Below are positions 38,206 through 47,213 of a stretch of DNA of 64,000 nucleotides, one piece after another. How positions within the stretch are numbered: the first letter of the stretch is position 1; every line of letters starts with the position of its first letter. The position numbers and the translations under genes were made by a program. The stretch lies in NCBI RefSeq assembly GCF_001465835.2, contig NZ_CP013661.2, forward strand, positions 2,658,501 to 2,722,500. The letters are read 5' to 3'. The stretch is from Planococcus kocurii (GTDB taxonomy: Bacteria > Bacillota > Bacilli > Bacillales_A > Planococcaceae). The notes beneath the pieces were generated by a model. The model ran no database searches. It was given only the letters and a program-made list of their open reading frames with translations, and was not told the origin of the DNA.

Positions 38206-38234
38206 AAACAGCAGCCTATTTACAGGCTGCTGTT
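38206..38234. terminator. Right copy of duplicated terminator hairpin
   Basis: The same 29 bases as at 37765-37793, here followed by TTATTTG on the plus strand and lying directly after the uvsE stop codon on the minus strand, so it still works for the minus strand gene. Confidence 0.85.
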
Positions 38235-39107
38235 TTATTTGTTCATTAATTGACGTACGAATGGCAGAACAGACTGCTCTTTCAGTTTGGCTTCGAACAT
38301 GATATCAGCATCGATGCCGTTTAATTGCCTTATTAATTGTTGGAAATCGGATTCAGAAACCAATTCGTGATGGCGTAAATCTGTAAATCCTTCTTTGCCT
38401 GTACTAATATGTACTTTCGGTGTGCCAAAACCTTGCCACGTTTTTAGGATTTCAGAAAAATCAACGGGCTCACCGTCGTTATTGCAATTATGATGATGGA
38501 TATCAAAGCATACAGGAACGCCACACATGCTGTGGACGTCTAAAACGTCTCTGACGGTAAAGGTTTTATCATCATTTTCCAAGCGTAACCACTTCCGAAT
38601 GCTAGGAGACAGCGACAAATAGACAGCAGCGAAACGCTGTTTAGCTACGTCTTTATCCCCATAAGCACCACCGGTATGAAGGATGATATCAGATCCACCA
38701 AGCAATTGAATCAATTGGTCATGATACTCAAGATCTTCTATCGATTTGCGAACAACTTCAGGTCTAGGTGAATTGATGACGGTATATTGACCAGGGTGTA
38801 CAGAGACTCTCATTTTATGTGTGTTAACAAACAAGCGGATTTCATCTGTTATGGCCAGCACTTCTGGATCTTCCCACCAGTTCCAATCATTTATAGGGTG
38901 AGTGGATAGCGGAACGATCGAACTAGAAGCTCGGTAAAAGTAAATATCGTTTTTTAAATTCCAGCGAAGAATTTCCAGTGTTGTCTCGAAATTTTTCATC
39001 GTCAATTCCTTTATTTTGCCCGTGCCTTCTGCCTCTGCAGTCGCGACACGTAAAGTTCTAAATACCGTTTTCAATTCAGTGTTCATACAGGCATAACCTA
39101 ATCTCAT
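38235..39107 (-). CDS. uvsE: UV damage endonuclease
   Basis: A 290-residue TIM-barrel metalloenzyme that nicks DNA 5' of UV photoproducts, an excision route independent of UvrABC. Family motifs: MRLGYACMN at the start, MRVSVHPGQYTVINSP, DIILHTGGAYGDK, VCFDIHHHNCN and KVHISTGKEG supply the metal ligands. The ATG at 39107 follows AAGGAGCTGAAC; the open frame extends 16 codons further without a site. Single gene, convergent with the kinase gene. Confidence 0.93.
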   Translation of the reverse strand: MRLGYACMNTELKTVFRTLRVATAEAEGTGKIKELTMKNFETTLEILRWNLKNDIYFYRASSSIVPLSTHPINDWNWWEDPEVLAITDEIRLFVNTHKMRVSVHPGQYTVINSPRPEVVRKSIEDLEYHDQLIQLLGGSDIILHTGGAYGDKDVAKQRFAAVYLSLSPSIRKWLRLENDDKTFTVRDVLDVHSMCGVPVCFDIHHHNCNNDGEPVDFSEILKTWQGFGTPKVHISTGKEGFTDLRHHELVSESDFQQLIRQLNGIDADIMFEAKLKEQSVLPFVRQLMNK

Positions 39108-39215
39108 GTTGTTCAGCTCCTTGCTATACGTATACCCTTCCAGCATAGCGCACATGCCTGAAATTGAAAAAGTTATGTGCGAATTTTGAGGGAGTAACTC
39201 GACTTCATAACGGCG

Positions 39216-39245
39216 TTGTAAAACCAGAATTTTCTATAGTATAAT
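39216..39245 (+). promoter_or_regulatory. Sigma-A promoter for the GNAT gene
   Basis: TTGTAA, 18 bases, TATAAT, 34 bases upstream of the start codon. Confidence 0.55.
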
Positions 39246-39279
39246 AATACCAAGGAAATCTAAAGAAGAGGTGACTCAA

Positions 39280-39699
39280 ATGACTCATTTAACGCTACAT
39301 ACAGGCTATCAAGAAGAAGATACGTATTTTATGAAATACAAATTAATTACGCACAATAAGAATTTAATTGATTACACGGAAGAAGAGAAAGTCAATTTTA
39401 TGTTAAAAGATGAAGAAGAAAACATTCTGGGTGGACTCGTTGGACATATAGATTGGGAATGCTTTTTCGTTGATATATTGTGGGTCGACGAGTCACTGCG
39501 TGGTTTAGGAAAAGGGCAACAACTAATTCAAGAAGCTGAGGATTATGCACGCAAAAAAGATTGTCGTCTTATTCGGTTGGAAACATTCAGTTTCCAAGCA
39601 CCAGCATTCTACAAAAGATTAGGATTTAAAGAGATGGGGAAACTCGAAGATTTCCCTAAAGGGTATACTCACTATTATCTATACAAAGAATTGACGTAA
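39280..39699 (+). CDS. GNAT family N-acetyltransferase
   Basis: A 139-residue acetyl-CoA-dependent acetyltransferase with the acetyl-CoA loop LRGLGKGQQLIQEAEDYAR and the closing FYKRLGFKEMGKLEDFPKGYTHYYLYKEL. The acceptor is unknown. ATG 39280 follows AGAAGAGGTGA; GTG 39271 is in frame but overlaps that site. Single gene between its own promoter and a bidirectional terminator. Confidence 0.9.
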   Translation: MTHLTLHTGYQEEDTYFMKYKLITHNKNLIDYTEEEKVNFMLKDEEENILGGLVGHIDWECFFVDILWVDESLRGLGKGQQLIQEAEDYARKKDCRLIRLETFSFQAPAFYKRLGFKEMGKLEDFPKGYTHYYLYKELT

Positions 39700-39745
39700 A
39701 ATGCCGCAAGTTTCAACAGAATGTAAGTTGATTTTGAATAGATGC

Positions 39746-39798
39746 TAAAAAAGAGAAAGAGCACCCAAATGGATTCAGAGGGCGCTTTTTCTCTTTTT
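39746..39798. terminator. Bidirectional terminator
   Basis: AAAAAGAGAAAGAGC and GCTTTTTCTCTTTTT flank a CCC/GGG-closed loop, between convergent GNAT and NRDE genes. Confidence 0.8.
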
Positions 39799-40555
39799 AC
39801 TTTATCTTGAAATTGAAAAGACGATCCTCTTTAAATTGGCCGTTTTCATAATTTCGTTCAGCAAATGTAAGGGTGTTGTCATGCGTTATTAAGACGATTG
39901 TTGAAGAACGAGTGCCGTATTCAGGAGTTTTAATAAATATCGGAGACAGCATTCGTTCTAAGTCCAAGCTAACACCGGTAGTCGGAAGAAGAGCGTCGTG
40001 TGCTTGTTCAGCATCTGAAAGTATCGCAAAAATTTCTTCCAAGTCAACTGTAGAAGTACGCGCCATATAAGAAGTGAGACTTTCTTTTCCTTTCGATACT
40101 TTTGGCCAAGGCGTGTTCAAAAAGTGATTGCTGAGTCCATGAGTACCCAGGGGAACTTCGTAGGATTTATTTTGAATATTGTTATAGTACATCAATTGTT
40201 CAACATCTCCTACAATCAGATTAAAACCCGCATAGTCTTTCGGATTGATTGACCGTAAATAGTCTTTAGGGGAAGTTGAAGCTGCTAAAAAATTTTTGAC
40301 GACGGCTCCTCTAGAAAAAGTAGCTGCTTCTATATTAGTGGGATCGCGAAAATTTGTTAATGCAGCAATGCGTCCTTGCTTTGTGACACCTAACCACGTA
40401 CCCATTTGTGTCAAGTCACGACCGGCTAGTATATGGGGCTCATCTTCCCAAAAGTGAGCAGCTGCAGTAGGACGACTATAAAATTCATCTCGATTAGCAG
40501 CAATAATTAATTTGTAAGTTGGATGATTTCGAAATTGGAGGTTGATCAGGCACAT
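39797..40555 (-). CDS. NRDE/TANGO2 family protein
   Basis: A 252-residue protein beginning MCLINLQF with the family's Cys2 (N-terminal nucleophile-like) and the name motif ANRDEFYSRP, then GTWLGVTKQGRIAALTNFRDP and HGLSNHFLNTPWPKV. Family members are linked to haem or lipid handling in eukaryotes; the bacterial role is unclear. AAGGAGAAT lies before the start. Single gene. Confidence 0.88.
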   Translation of the reverse strand: MCLINLQFRNHPTYKLIIAANRDEFYSRPTAAAHFWEDEPHILAGRDLTQMGTWLGVTKQGRIAALTNFRDPTNIEAATFSRGAVVKNFLAASTSPKDYLRSINPKDYAGFNLIVGDVEQLMYYNNIQNKSYEVPLGTHGLSNHFLNTPWPKVSKGKESLTSYMARTSTVDLEEIFAILSDAEQAHDALLPTTGVSLDLERMLSPIFIKTPEYGTRSSTIVLITHDNTLTFAERNYENGQFKEDRLFNFKIK

Positions 40556-40863
40556 AGTATTCTCCTTTTAGATTTAGTATATACAATAGTTGAAGTCAAT
40601 GGTAGAAACAGTGGCGACACGATGCTTTTGCTATTTTTTAGCCAATAATAGACGGGCTTGTAAGCAAGAAAGTACGTAAGAATAGCAAGAAATTCGAAGC
40701 TTTGTTTGTAAAAAAGGATTATTTGTATCAATTAAATAAAACTTTTGTAGGAAAAATATTTTTTTATTTAGGTATAAAGCTTCAATCTAATTTCATCTCT
40801 GATACACTATAAAAAGAGTTTTGAATAGGACATATGTATTCTAAAGGAGTGGGGGGAGCAGAG
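40556..40863. other. Divergent intergenic region, 308 bases
   Basis: AT-rich spacer that should hold promoters for the NRDE gene and the diguanylate cyclase gene. No gene or structured RNA was recognised. Confidence 0.4.
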
Positions 40864-42537
40864 ATGGAAAGCGAAGTAGCTTCATTGTCTTTTGCGCGCG
40901 TATTAATGGAAGGAATTAAAGAAATGGTGTTTGTTGTAAGAGTTGATGGAGTGAATTCTTTTACGTACGATTTTCTTAATAATGCAGTAATAGAGAGGAC
41001 TTCACTAGTTTCTGCTTCAGTTGGCAAAAAGTTAAAAGAAGTCCATTCCACATCAATGACAACATTTTTAACTGAAAGATACAATGAAGTCGTTCAAACA
41101 ACTCAAAGTATAAGCTATGAAGATTCATTTTATTGTAACCAAAATAAGTTGCTGTATTCAAAAACTGTTATGACACCTTTTTTGGATGAAAAAGGTATAT
41201 GTACCCATATTGTTAGCTTAGTCAAAGATATAACAAATGAGAAAATAGCCAAACTAGAAAGTGAAGGAATTCGTGAACGCCTAGAAGAAAGCAACGCACG
41301 ATATCGGTCCCTCTTTGATAATAACGCAGATGCTATTTTCACCGTTGATTTTAACGGACATATTACAGGAGGCAATTCCTCAGGCAGCATACTCAGTGGA
41401 TGCGCTATGAAAGAATTAGCAGGTAAAAGCTTTTTTGACTTTGTTATTGCGGAAGATGTAGAGCGGGCAAAAAACTATTTTCACTTGTCCATTTTAGGTG
41501 ACAATAAAGATTGGCGTTTTAGCATCTCTAATAAGTCAGGTAAATTGATTGCTTGCTTAGTGAAGTTTATTCCAATAAGTGTGAAAAACAACATCCCGGG
41601 ATTTTATATGATTGTCAAAGATATGACAGAGTTGGACAAAATTTCAGGTCTCTATGAAGCTGGAGAAGAAAATTTCCGAATCATTGCGGAAAATGTCCAC
41701 GATGTCATTATATTAATGGACCAAGACAAACAATACCTCTATATGTCGCCATCATGTGAAAATATTTTTGGCTTTAGAGCAGAAGGTATTATTGGAAAAA
41801 AACCATTTTATAATGTTCATTCTGAAGATACGTCAGTTGCTGAACAAGCCTTTAATCAAGCAGCAAAAGAAGGTTCTACGTTTCAATTACAAATTCGTCT
41901 TTTGCATAAAAGTAGAGGCTGGATTTGGACAGAAGTCAGTGGAATGCCGGTTTTTGGAGAAGATCAAAAATTTAACCGGATGGTTATGGTTGCAAGAGAT
42001 ATTTCGATTCAAAAAGAATATGAAAGTCAACTTCATCATTTTGCTTATTTTGATTCGTTAACCGAGTTACCAAACCGACGCTATTTTCAAGCGTATGCAA
42101 CTGAAAAATTGGAACAGAATGACACAAGCCAAAGAAACTTAGCTATTCTACTTATTGATATTGATGATTTCAAGGACATTAATGATCAGTGGGGACATGA
42201 AATTGGTGATGCGGTTATTCAAGAGTTCGGTTATCGTTTGCACCGTTGTATGGTTGGAGAAAATATGGCTGCCCGTTTAGGGGGAGACGAATTTATCGTC
42301 TTACTGACGGATGCAGCCGATAAGGAAAAAGTATCAGAAGTTACAGATGCTATTTACCGTGTCACGAAAGAACCAATCAATGTGCAAGAGTTATCATTGT
42401 ACATCACGATTAGTATGGGGGTTGCATTAGCACCAACTGAGAAAACTTCCATTTCTACTATTATGAAGCGTGCAGACATGGCGATGTACAAAGCCAAGCA
42501 ACTGGAAAAAAATTCATTTTTCGTAAGTCCAACATGA
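40864..42537 (+). CDS. PAS-PAS-PAS-GGDEF diguanylate cyclase
   Basis: A 557-residue soluble sensor that makes cyclic di-GMP. Three PAS-like domains lie at about residues 10-135, 145-260 and 270-385 (for example RYRSLFDNNADAIFTVDFNG and FRIIAENVHDVIILMDQDKQ), then a GGDEF domain with DSLTELPNRR and an intact RLGGDEFIVLL. The inhibitory RxxD site is absent (VGEN at that place). ATG 40864 follows GGAGTGGGGGGAGCAG; ATG 40834 is less likely. It stands 300 bases before the hybrid kinase gene. Confidence 0.9.
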   Translation: MESEVASLSFARVLMEGIKEMVFVVRVDGVNSFTYDFLNNAVIERTSLVSASVGKKLKEVHSTSMTTFLTERYNEVVQTTQSISYEDSFYCNQNKLLYSKTVMTPFLDEKGICTHIVSLVKDITNEKIAKLESEGIRERLEESNARYRSLFDNNADAIFTVDFNGHITGGNSSGSILSGCAMKELAGKSFFDFVIAEDVERAKNYFHLSILGDNKDWRFSISNKSGKLIACLVKFIPISVKNNIPGFYMIVKDMTELDKISGLYEAGEENFRIIAENVHDVIILMDQDKQYLYMSPSCENIFGFRAEGIIGKKPFYNVHSEDTSVAEQAFNQAAKEGSTFQLQIRLLHKSRGWIWTEVSGMPVFGEDQKFNRMVMVARDISIQKEYESQLHHFAYFDSLTELPNRRYFQAYATEKLEQNDTSQRNLAILLIDIDDFKDINDQWGHEIGDAVIQEFGYRLHRCMVGENMAARLGGDEFIVLLTDAADKEKVSEVTDAIYRVTKEPINVQELSLYITISMGVALAPTEKTSISTIMKRADMAMYKAKQLEKNSFFVSPT

Positions 42538-42567
42538 GCAAATGCAGCTCATGTTTTTTTGTGTTCA
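42533..42567 (+). terminator. Terminator after the diguanylate cyclase
   Basis: ACATGAGC pairs with GCTCATGT around AAATGCA, followed by TTTTTT. Confidence 0.85.
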
Positions 42568-42840
42568 GAAACAAACCGACGACTTATCGTAATAAATCGT
42601 ATATGTGGTATTTGAATTTTCAGAAATAAAATAAGTATGCTTTCAATTTAAAAAATGGTATGCTTTTGTCAAACCATAAATCCTGATTAAAATACAAAAA
42701 ATGGTTCTCTAAGTAATTATATAGACCTTTAATGATTATATTTTTTGGAAGTATTTAATAATAATATGTACTCTAGACTATCGCTATATTTTAATATTCT
42801 CTTATAATTTCCTACTTATTTGATTAGTTGAGGTGAGAAA
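42568..42840. other. Intergenic 273 bases before the hybrid kinase
   Basis: AT-rich, presumably the promoter region. No RNA element, inverted repeat or gene was recognised. Confidence 0.4.
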
Positions 42841-45800
42841 ATGAACAATTTCTACCAAAAAACTTCTATTAGTGTGAAAGTGTGTTGCATTTTCTTGGCG
42901 TTCTTTTTTTTGAGCGATACTGAAAAAATTGCTAGTACGAATGACAGCGAAAAAGTAGTGTTGTTAAGTGAAGAGGATAAGAAAAAGACACTTTCAAAAA
43001 ATCTTCAGATTCTTGAAGATGTAGAAGGTACGCTTAGAATTAGTGAGCTGCAGTCTCCACCATACAGTTGGAAATTTAGTTTAAATGAAAATGGAATTCC
43101 GAATATGGGATTTTCATCTGATGTTTATTGGGTAAAGTTTACGATTGAAAATCGTGCAGAAACTGAAGAATGGCTTCTTGAACTTGCAAATCCTTTTCTC
43201 GATCATGTCGTTCTTTATTCACCAGAACCTTCTGGGGGATTTTCGATTACGGAATTTGGAGAAACGATGTCAGATTCGAAAAAACTTTATTCAAGCCGCT
43301 CTCCGGTTTTCAAGTTGCCTCTTCTAAATAAAGGTGAGAATACATTCTTTATGAAAATTGAGTCACAAGGAGTCCTATACTTTCCTGTGACTGTTTGGGA
43401 ACACGCAGCATATGATGCTAAATCCCAGCAAATGACGGCGATGATTGGACTAGTAAGTGGAATAAGCCTGTTGTTTTTTGGCTGGTGCATCTACTCATTT
43501 TTTAAGTATCGTCAGAAAAATTTTCTTTATTTATTAATTTTGGCGGTTTCGTTACTGTTTACTGCTGCTGAATGGACAGGTTTAAATTTCACTTATATTT
43601 GGCCGGATTTTAAATGGGGAAGTAATCAAACGATACTAGTAGCTTGTGGTGCAGCGAGTTTAATGACGTTCTTTATCCTTAAAGAATTGTTGTCAGGTGT
43701 TCTCAACATACACTGGCTTTCTATGGTTATTAAGTGGATGGTAGCGTGTGTCTTGTTTTCAGTGATGGTTTCTTTCTTTTCTTATTCACTAACAAGCCTG
43801 TTCAGCTTTGCATCTTCTGCTCTAACAATCGTCTTAACGTGTGTTCTTGCTTTTTCCGCTTGGCAAAAAGGAATTTCTTATGCTGCTCCATACACTGCCG
43901 CCTTGTTCGTATCGATAGCCATCCTCACCATTTCCTTTTTAACGGCTATGGGGGTTTTACCCTATATCGAAACTGTTCAATACGCCGTGTACGTTATCAG
44001 TTGGAGCATACTCTTACTTGCTGCTAAAGCGTTGCTGAAAAAAGAAAAAATGAAGCTTGAAAAAACACAACAGTTGGAACGTCAAGCGAATGACCGTCAA
44101 CTGCTGAAAGTCACAACGCTAAAAAATGACAACAAAAGAAAAGATGAGTTACTGGCGTTTGCATCAAATGGCTTGCGAACACCACTTTATGGTGTGATTG
44201 GCATTGCAGAATCACTTCAACAATCTGCTAGTGGTAAAATGTCTCCTCAGATGATAACCCAATTGGATGAACTGGTGACCAGTAGCAAAAATATGGCACA
44301 TTTGATCAATGATGTTGTCGATTTTTCAAAACAGAAGCCGTCTTCTTTACAGCGCCATACGACAGCGATTGCGCTTGATGAACTTTGCACGAATGTGATC
44401 GCAATTTATAAGCCACTTTTAAAAAATGAAGCCGTCAAGCTTTATCACACAGTACCAGCCTCGTTACCAAAACCATGTGCAGATCCTGATCGACTGCGAC
44501 AAATTTTGAGTAACCTTGTCAACAATTCTATTGAGCATACCCGTGTAGGTGAAATCGTGCTATCGGCGAGGATTTTTGAAGGAGATTTAGAAATTTCAGT
44601 AAAAGATACAGGAAATAGTATAGAGGAAAAGAAAATTCCAATTTTTTTTGAATGGAATATTCCGCAAGAAAAACCGTTGAGAAATCATGGGATGGATTTG
44701 AAAATCACTAAAAATCTAATTGAACTTCAAGGGGGGACATTAAAACTTGAGTCTTTAAAAGAAAGTGGCTCTCTTTTCATTGTTACTTTACCCATTTGCA
44801 CGGATGCATCTAATGCTCCGTTGCTAGGAGACTCTAGAAATCAGACGAAAGAATTGACCGCTTCGCAGTTAGCAGATTCCTTGTTAAAGCAGCGTCCTAC
44901 TAAAAAAAATCTGCACGTTCTGGTGATTGAAACAGACGAAATCAATCGGCTTGTTTTATTGCGGCAACTGATATCAGCAAACTATCAAGCAGTCGGTGTA
45001 GAGGATGGCAAAACAGCGCTGCATTTGTTGTCGCATCAATCAATAGATTTGATTGTGATGGATGGTAGTTTAACGGACATGACAAGCGATGAATTATGCA
45101 AACTTATACGCTTGGAGTATACATTAACAGAAATGCCGATTTTGATGTTATCGGATGCAGACAGTCTTCAAGAGAAAAAAGATGCTTTTACAGCAGGGGC
45201 CAATGACTATTTACTAAAGCCTTGTGATAAAGAAGAGTTTTTATTGCGTGTTAAGACCTTGGCAAATATGCGCAGCTTGACTCAAGAAATTACGAATCTG
45301 AACTACTTTCTTGAACGCAATGTGAATGAGCGAACAATGGCACTTGAAATTACCAATATGAATCTACTGACAGTGAACGATGAAATTCAAGAAATTGAAA
45401 AATCTCGAAATGAAATGTTGTCAGCAATTTCACATGAGTTAGGTACACCAATTACGCTAATCCATAGTTATATACAAGCAGTGAAAGAAAGTTTAATCGA
45501 AGAAAACAACCCACGCTATCTGGATATGATTCATAAAAAACTACTACTGCTGGAACGACTCACAGAAGATCTTGTAGAGTTGACTAAATACAAGTCTGGA
45601 CATATGACTCTGCGTTTCTTAGAAAAAGATTCGCTCGTGTGGATCGCAAGGCTTGCAGAATCAATGGCTTCCGATGTTACCCAAAGTGGCCGCGTTTTCG
45701 AGTTTTTCGGTACGAAAAATCCCGATAATATTAGTCACTCGCTATTAGCAATTGACTTAGATCGTCTTGATCAAGTAATTTCCAATATTTTATGGAATTC

Positions 45801-46131
45801 TGTTAAGCATACTTCTCCAGAAGAAGGCAAAATTACGTTATCTATGGAAATCGTCGCCAATAACAACGACAATGCATTATTAGACGAGGAATCTGATGGA
45901 GAACTGGTGGTTCGCATTGCTGATAATGGAAGTGGGATTAAGAAAGAGGCCTTGCCCTATATTTTCGACCGTTTTTACAAAATCAATCGTTCTGCTAGCT
46001 ACAAAGGAAGTGGACTTGGATTGGCAATCGCCAAAGAAATTGTATTAGCGCATAAAGGACAAATATGGGCGGATAGTATAGAAGGACAAGGAAGCGTCTT
46101 CGTCATTGTATTGCCGCTAACTTTTCAGTAA
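42841..46131 (+). CDS. 7TMR-DISM hybrid sensor kinase (pseudo-HisKA, receiver, second kinase)
   Basis: A 1096-residue membrane sensor. Residues ~50-190 form an extracellular 7TMR-DISMED2-like carbohydrate-binding-type domain (SSDVYWVKFTIENR), and ~205-400 seven membrane helices. A first kinase core follows at ~430-660, whose HisKA reads ASNGLRTPLYG: Asn443-Gly444 replace the His-Glu of the H-box, and its G2 box is degenerate. A receiver at ~690-805 keeps Asp741 and Lys793. The second kinase at ~850-1095 is intact (ISHELGTPITL, His865; ADNGSGI; GSGLGLAIAKE). The regulator gene starts 17 bases later. Confidence 0.9.
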   Translation: MNNFYQKTSISVKVCCIFLAFFFLSDTEKIASTNDSEKVVLLSEEDKKKTLSKNLQILEDVEGTLRISELQSPPYSWKFSLNENGIPNMGFSSDVYWVKFTIENRAETEEWLLELANPFLDHVVLYSPEPSGGFSITEFGETMSDSKKLYSSRSPVFKLPLLNKGENTFFMKIESQGVLYFPVTVWEHAAYDAKSQQMTAMIGLVSGISLLFFGWCIYSFFKYRQKNFLYLLILAVSLLFTAAEWTGLNFTYIWPDFKWGSNQTILVACGAASLMTFFILKELLSGVLNIHWLSMVIKWMVACVLFSVMVSFFSYSLTSLFSFASSALTIVLTCVLAFSAWQKGISYAAPYTAALFVSIAILTISFLTAMGVLPYIETVQYAVYVISWSILLLAAKALLKKEKMKLEKTQQLERQANDRQLLKVTTLKNDNKRKDELLAFASNGLRTPLYGVIGIAESLQQSASGKMSPQMITQLDELVTSSKNMAHLINDVVDFSKQKPSSLQRHTTAIALDELCTNVIAIYKPLLKNEAVKLYHTVPASLPKPCADPDRLRQILSNLVNNSIEHTRVGEIVLSARIFEGDLEISVKDTGNSIEEKKIPIFFEWNIPQEKPLRNHGMDLKITKNLIELQGGTLKLESLKESGSLFIVTLPICTDASNAPLLGDSRNQTKELTASQLADSLLKQRPTKKNLHVLVIETDEINRLVLLRQLISANYQAVGVEDGKTALHLLSHQSIDLIVMDGSLTDMTSDELCKLIRLEYTLTEMPILMLSDADSLQEKKDAFTAGANDYLLKPCDKEEFLLRVKTLANMRSLTQEITNLNYFLERNVNERTMALEITNMNLLTVNDEIQEIEKSRNEMLSAISHELGTPITLIHSYIQAVKESLIEENNPRYLDMIHKKLLLLERLTEDLVELTKYKSGHMTLRFLEKDSLVWIARLAESMASDVTQSGRVFEFFGTKNPDNISHSLLAIDLDRLDQVISNILWNSVKHTSPEEGKITLSMEIVANNNDNALLDEESDGELVVRIADNGSGIKKEALPYIFDRFYKINRSASYKGSGLGLAIAKEIVLAHKGQIWADSIEGQGSVFVIVLPLTFQ

Positions 46132-46148
46132 GGATGGGAGGAAAACAG

Positions 46149-46844
46149 ATGAATGTTGCGACTGTGTTAATTGTTGAGGATGATGAAGGCATCCGCGAAC
46201 TGATGCGGTTGTTTCTGCTAAAAAAAGGATATGGTGTTATCCAAGCTGAAGATGGCTATCAAGCTTTAACATTATTAGAAAAAGAAAAGCCAGATCTCAT
46301 TTTGTTGGACGTAGAAATGCCTGGTATGAATGGACTGGAAGTATGCAAAAAAATCCGATTAAAAACTACTTTGCCAATTTTGTTCGTTAGTTACCGAAAA
46401 GAGTTGGTTTATAAAATTCAAGGACTTGAAGTAGGGGGCGATGATTACATTACCAAACCCTTTGATTTTAATGAGTTAGAAGCTCGGATTCGTGCAATTC
46501 TTCGACGAAACGGTTGGAGGAGCGGTGAACAAGAACAGCTAACGATTTTGAAGTATAACGACCTGCATATTCATGTGGATGCCCGAGAACTGTACGTTGC
46601 AGGAACGCAGGTCAAACTGTATCATAAAGAATTTCAATTATTGTTGTTGCTCGCGCAGACTCCCAACCGAGTTTGGACCGCTGAACAACTATACGATCAA
46701 GTGTGGGGCTATTATTCTGAAGGAGATGTCCAAACAGTCAAAGTACACATTAGTAAATTACGGAAAAAAATTGAGCAAGACCCAGCCAATCCAATTTATA
46801 TCCAAACCGTACGAGGTTTTGGCTATAAATTTATACTAGCGTAA
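46149..46844 (+). CDS. OmpR/PhoB family response regulator
   Basis: A 231-residue transcription regulator. The receiver has VEDDEGIREL, phospho-acceptor Asp in LILLDVEMPGMNG and Lys in YITKPFDF. The C-terminal winged helix has LYHKEFQLLLLLAQTPNRVWT and VKVHISKLRKKIE. ATG 46149 follows GGGAGGAAAACAG; ATG 46134 is in frame but lies ahead of that site. It is the obvious target of the hybrid kinase just upstream and may act on the genes from 47214, which have a PhoB-like direct repeat in front. Confidence 0.93.
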   Translation: MNVATVLIVEDDEGIRELMRLFLLKKGYGVIQAEDGYQALTLLEKEKPDLILLDVEMPGMNGLEVCKKIRLKTTLPILFVSYRKELVYKIQGLEVGGDDYITKPFDFNELEARIRAILRRNGWRSGEQEQLTILKYNDLHIHVDARELYVAGTQVKLYHKEFQLLLLLAQTPNRVWTAEQLYDQVWGYYSEGDVQTVKVHISKLRKKIEQDPANPIYIQTVRGFGYKFILA

Positions 46845-46869
46845 GCGGGACTGTCCCATAAGCCTCTAA

Positions 46870-46919
46870 CAGAAAACAGACGGAGAAAAAGAAACTCTTT
46901 TTCTCCGTCTGTTTTCTTA
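46870..46919 (+). terminator. Terminator after the response regulator
   Basis: AAAACAGACGGAGAAAAAG pairs with CTTTTTCTCCGTCTGTTTT around AAACT. Confidence 0.9.
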
Positions 46920-47142
46920 AAATCGCGGGCGAGAATACAGAACTTGTCAAGACCCTGGAGGTAAAGTTTTGGAACGACCAGTTGCTTTTGATAGAAATAG
47001 AACATCTTTATATTTTTCAAATTCAACAAGGTTGTAGCCGAAAAGTCATTGTTTATGATTTTTTGACTGCATCCTTTTTTTATTAAAAAAATAAAATAAG
47101 TAGTAAGAACTACGAATAATTTGTTTTCTAAATTTTTAGATT

Positions 47143-47160
47143 ATTTAACGTCTATTTAAC
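47143..47160 (+). promoter_or_regulatory. PhoB-like direct repeat upstream of the second Wzz gene
   Basis: ATTTAAC occurs at 47143 and again at 47154, an 11-base step, the spacing used by OmpR/PhoB dimers bound head to tail. It lies 54 bases before the Wzz gene in a 294-base gap that is otherwise AT-rich and gene-free. Assignment to the neighbouring regulator is inferred. Confidence 0.5.
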
Positions 47161-47213
47161 CTAGTCACTTCAAAATAAGAAGCACAAAGGATAGACCATA
47201 GGAGGATTTAATT

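Noticed and set aside
42568..42840. Cyclic di-GMP riboswitch before the hybrid kinase
   Set aside because: The position next to a diguanylate cyclase was tempting, but none of the conserved GEMM sequence blocks is present.
42841..46131. Two fully functional kinases in one protein
   Set aside because: The first H-box has Asn-Gly in place of His-Glu and its G2 box is degenerate, so only the second core is called active.
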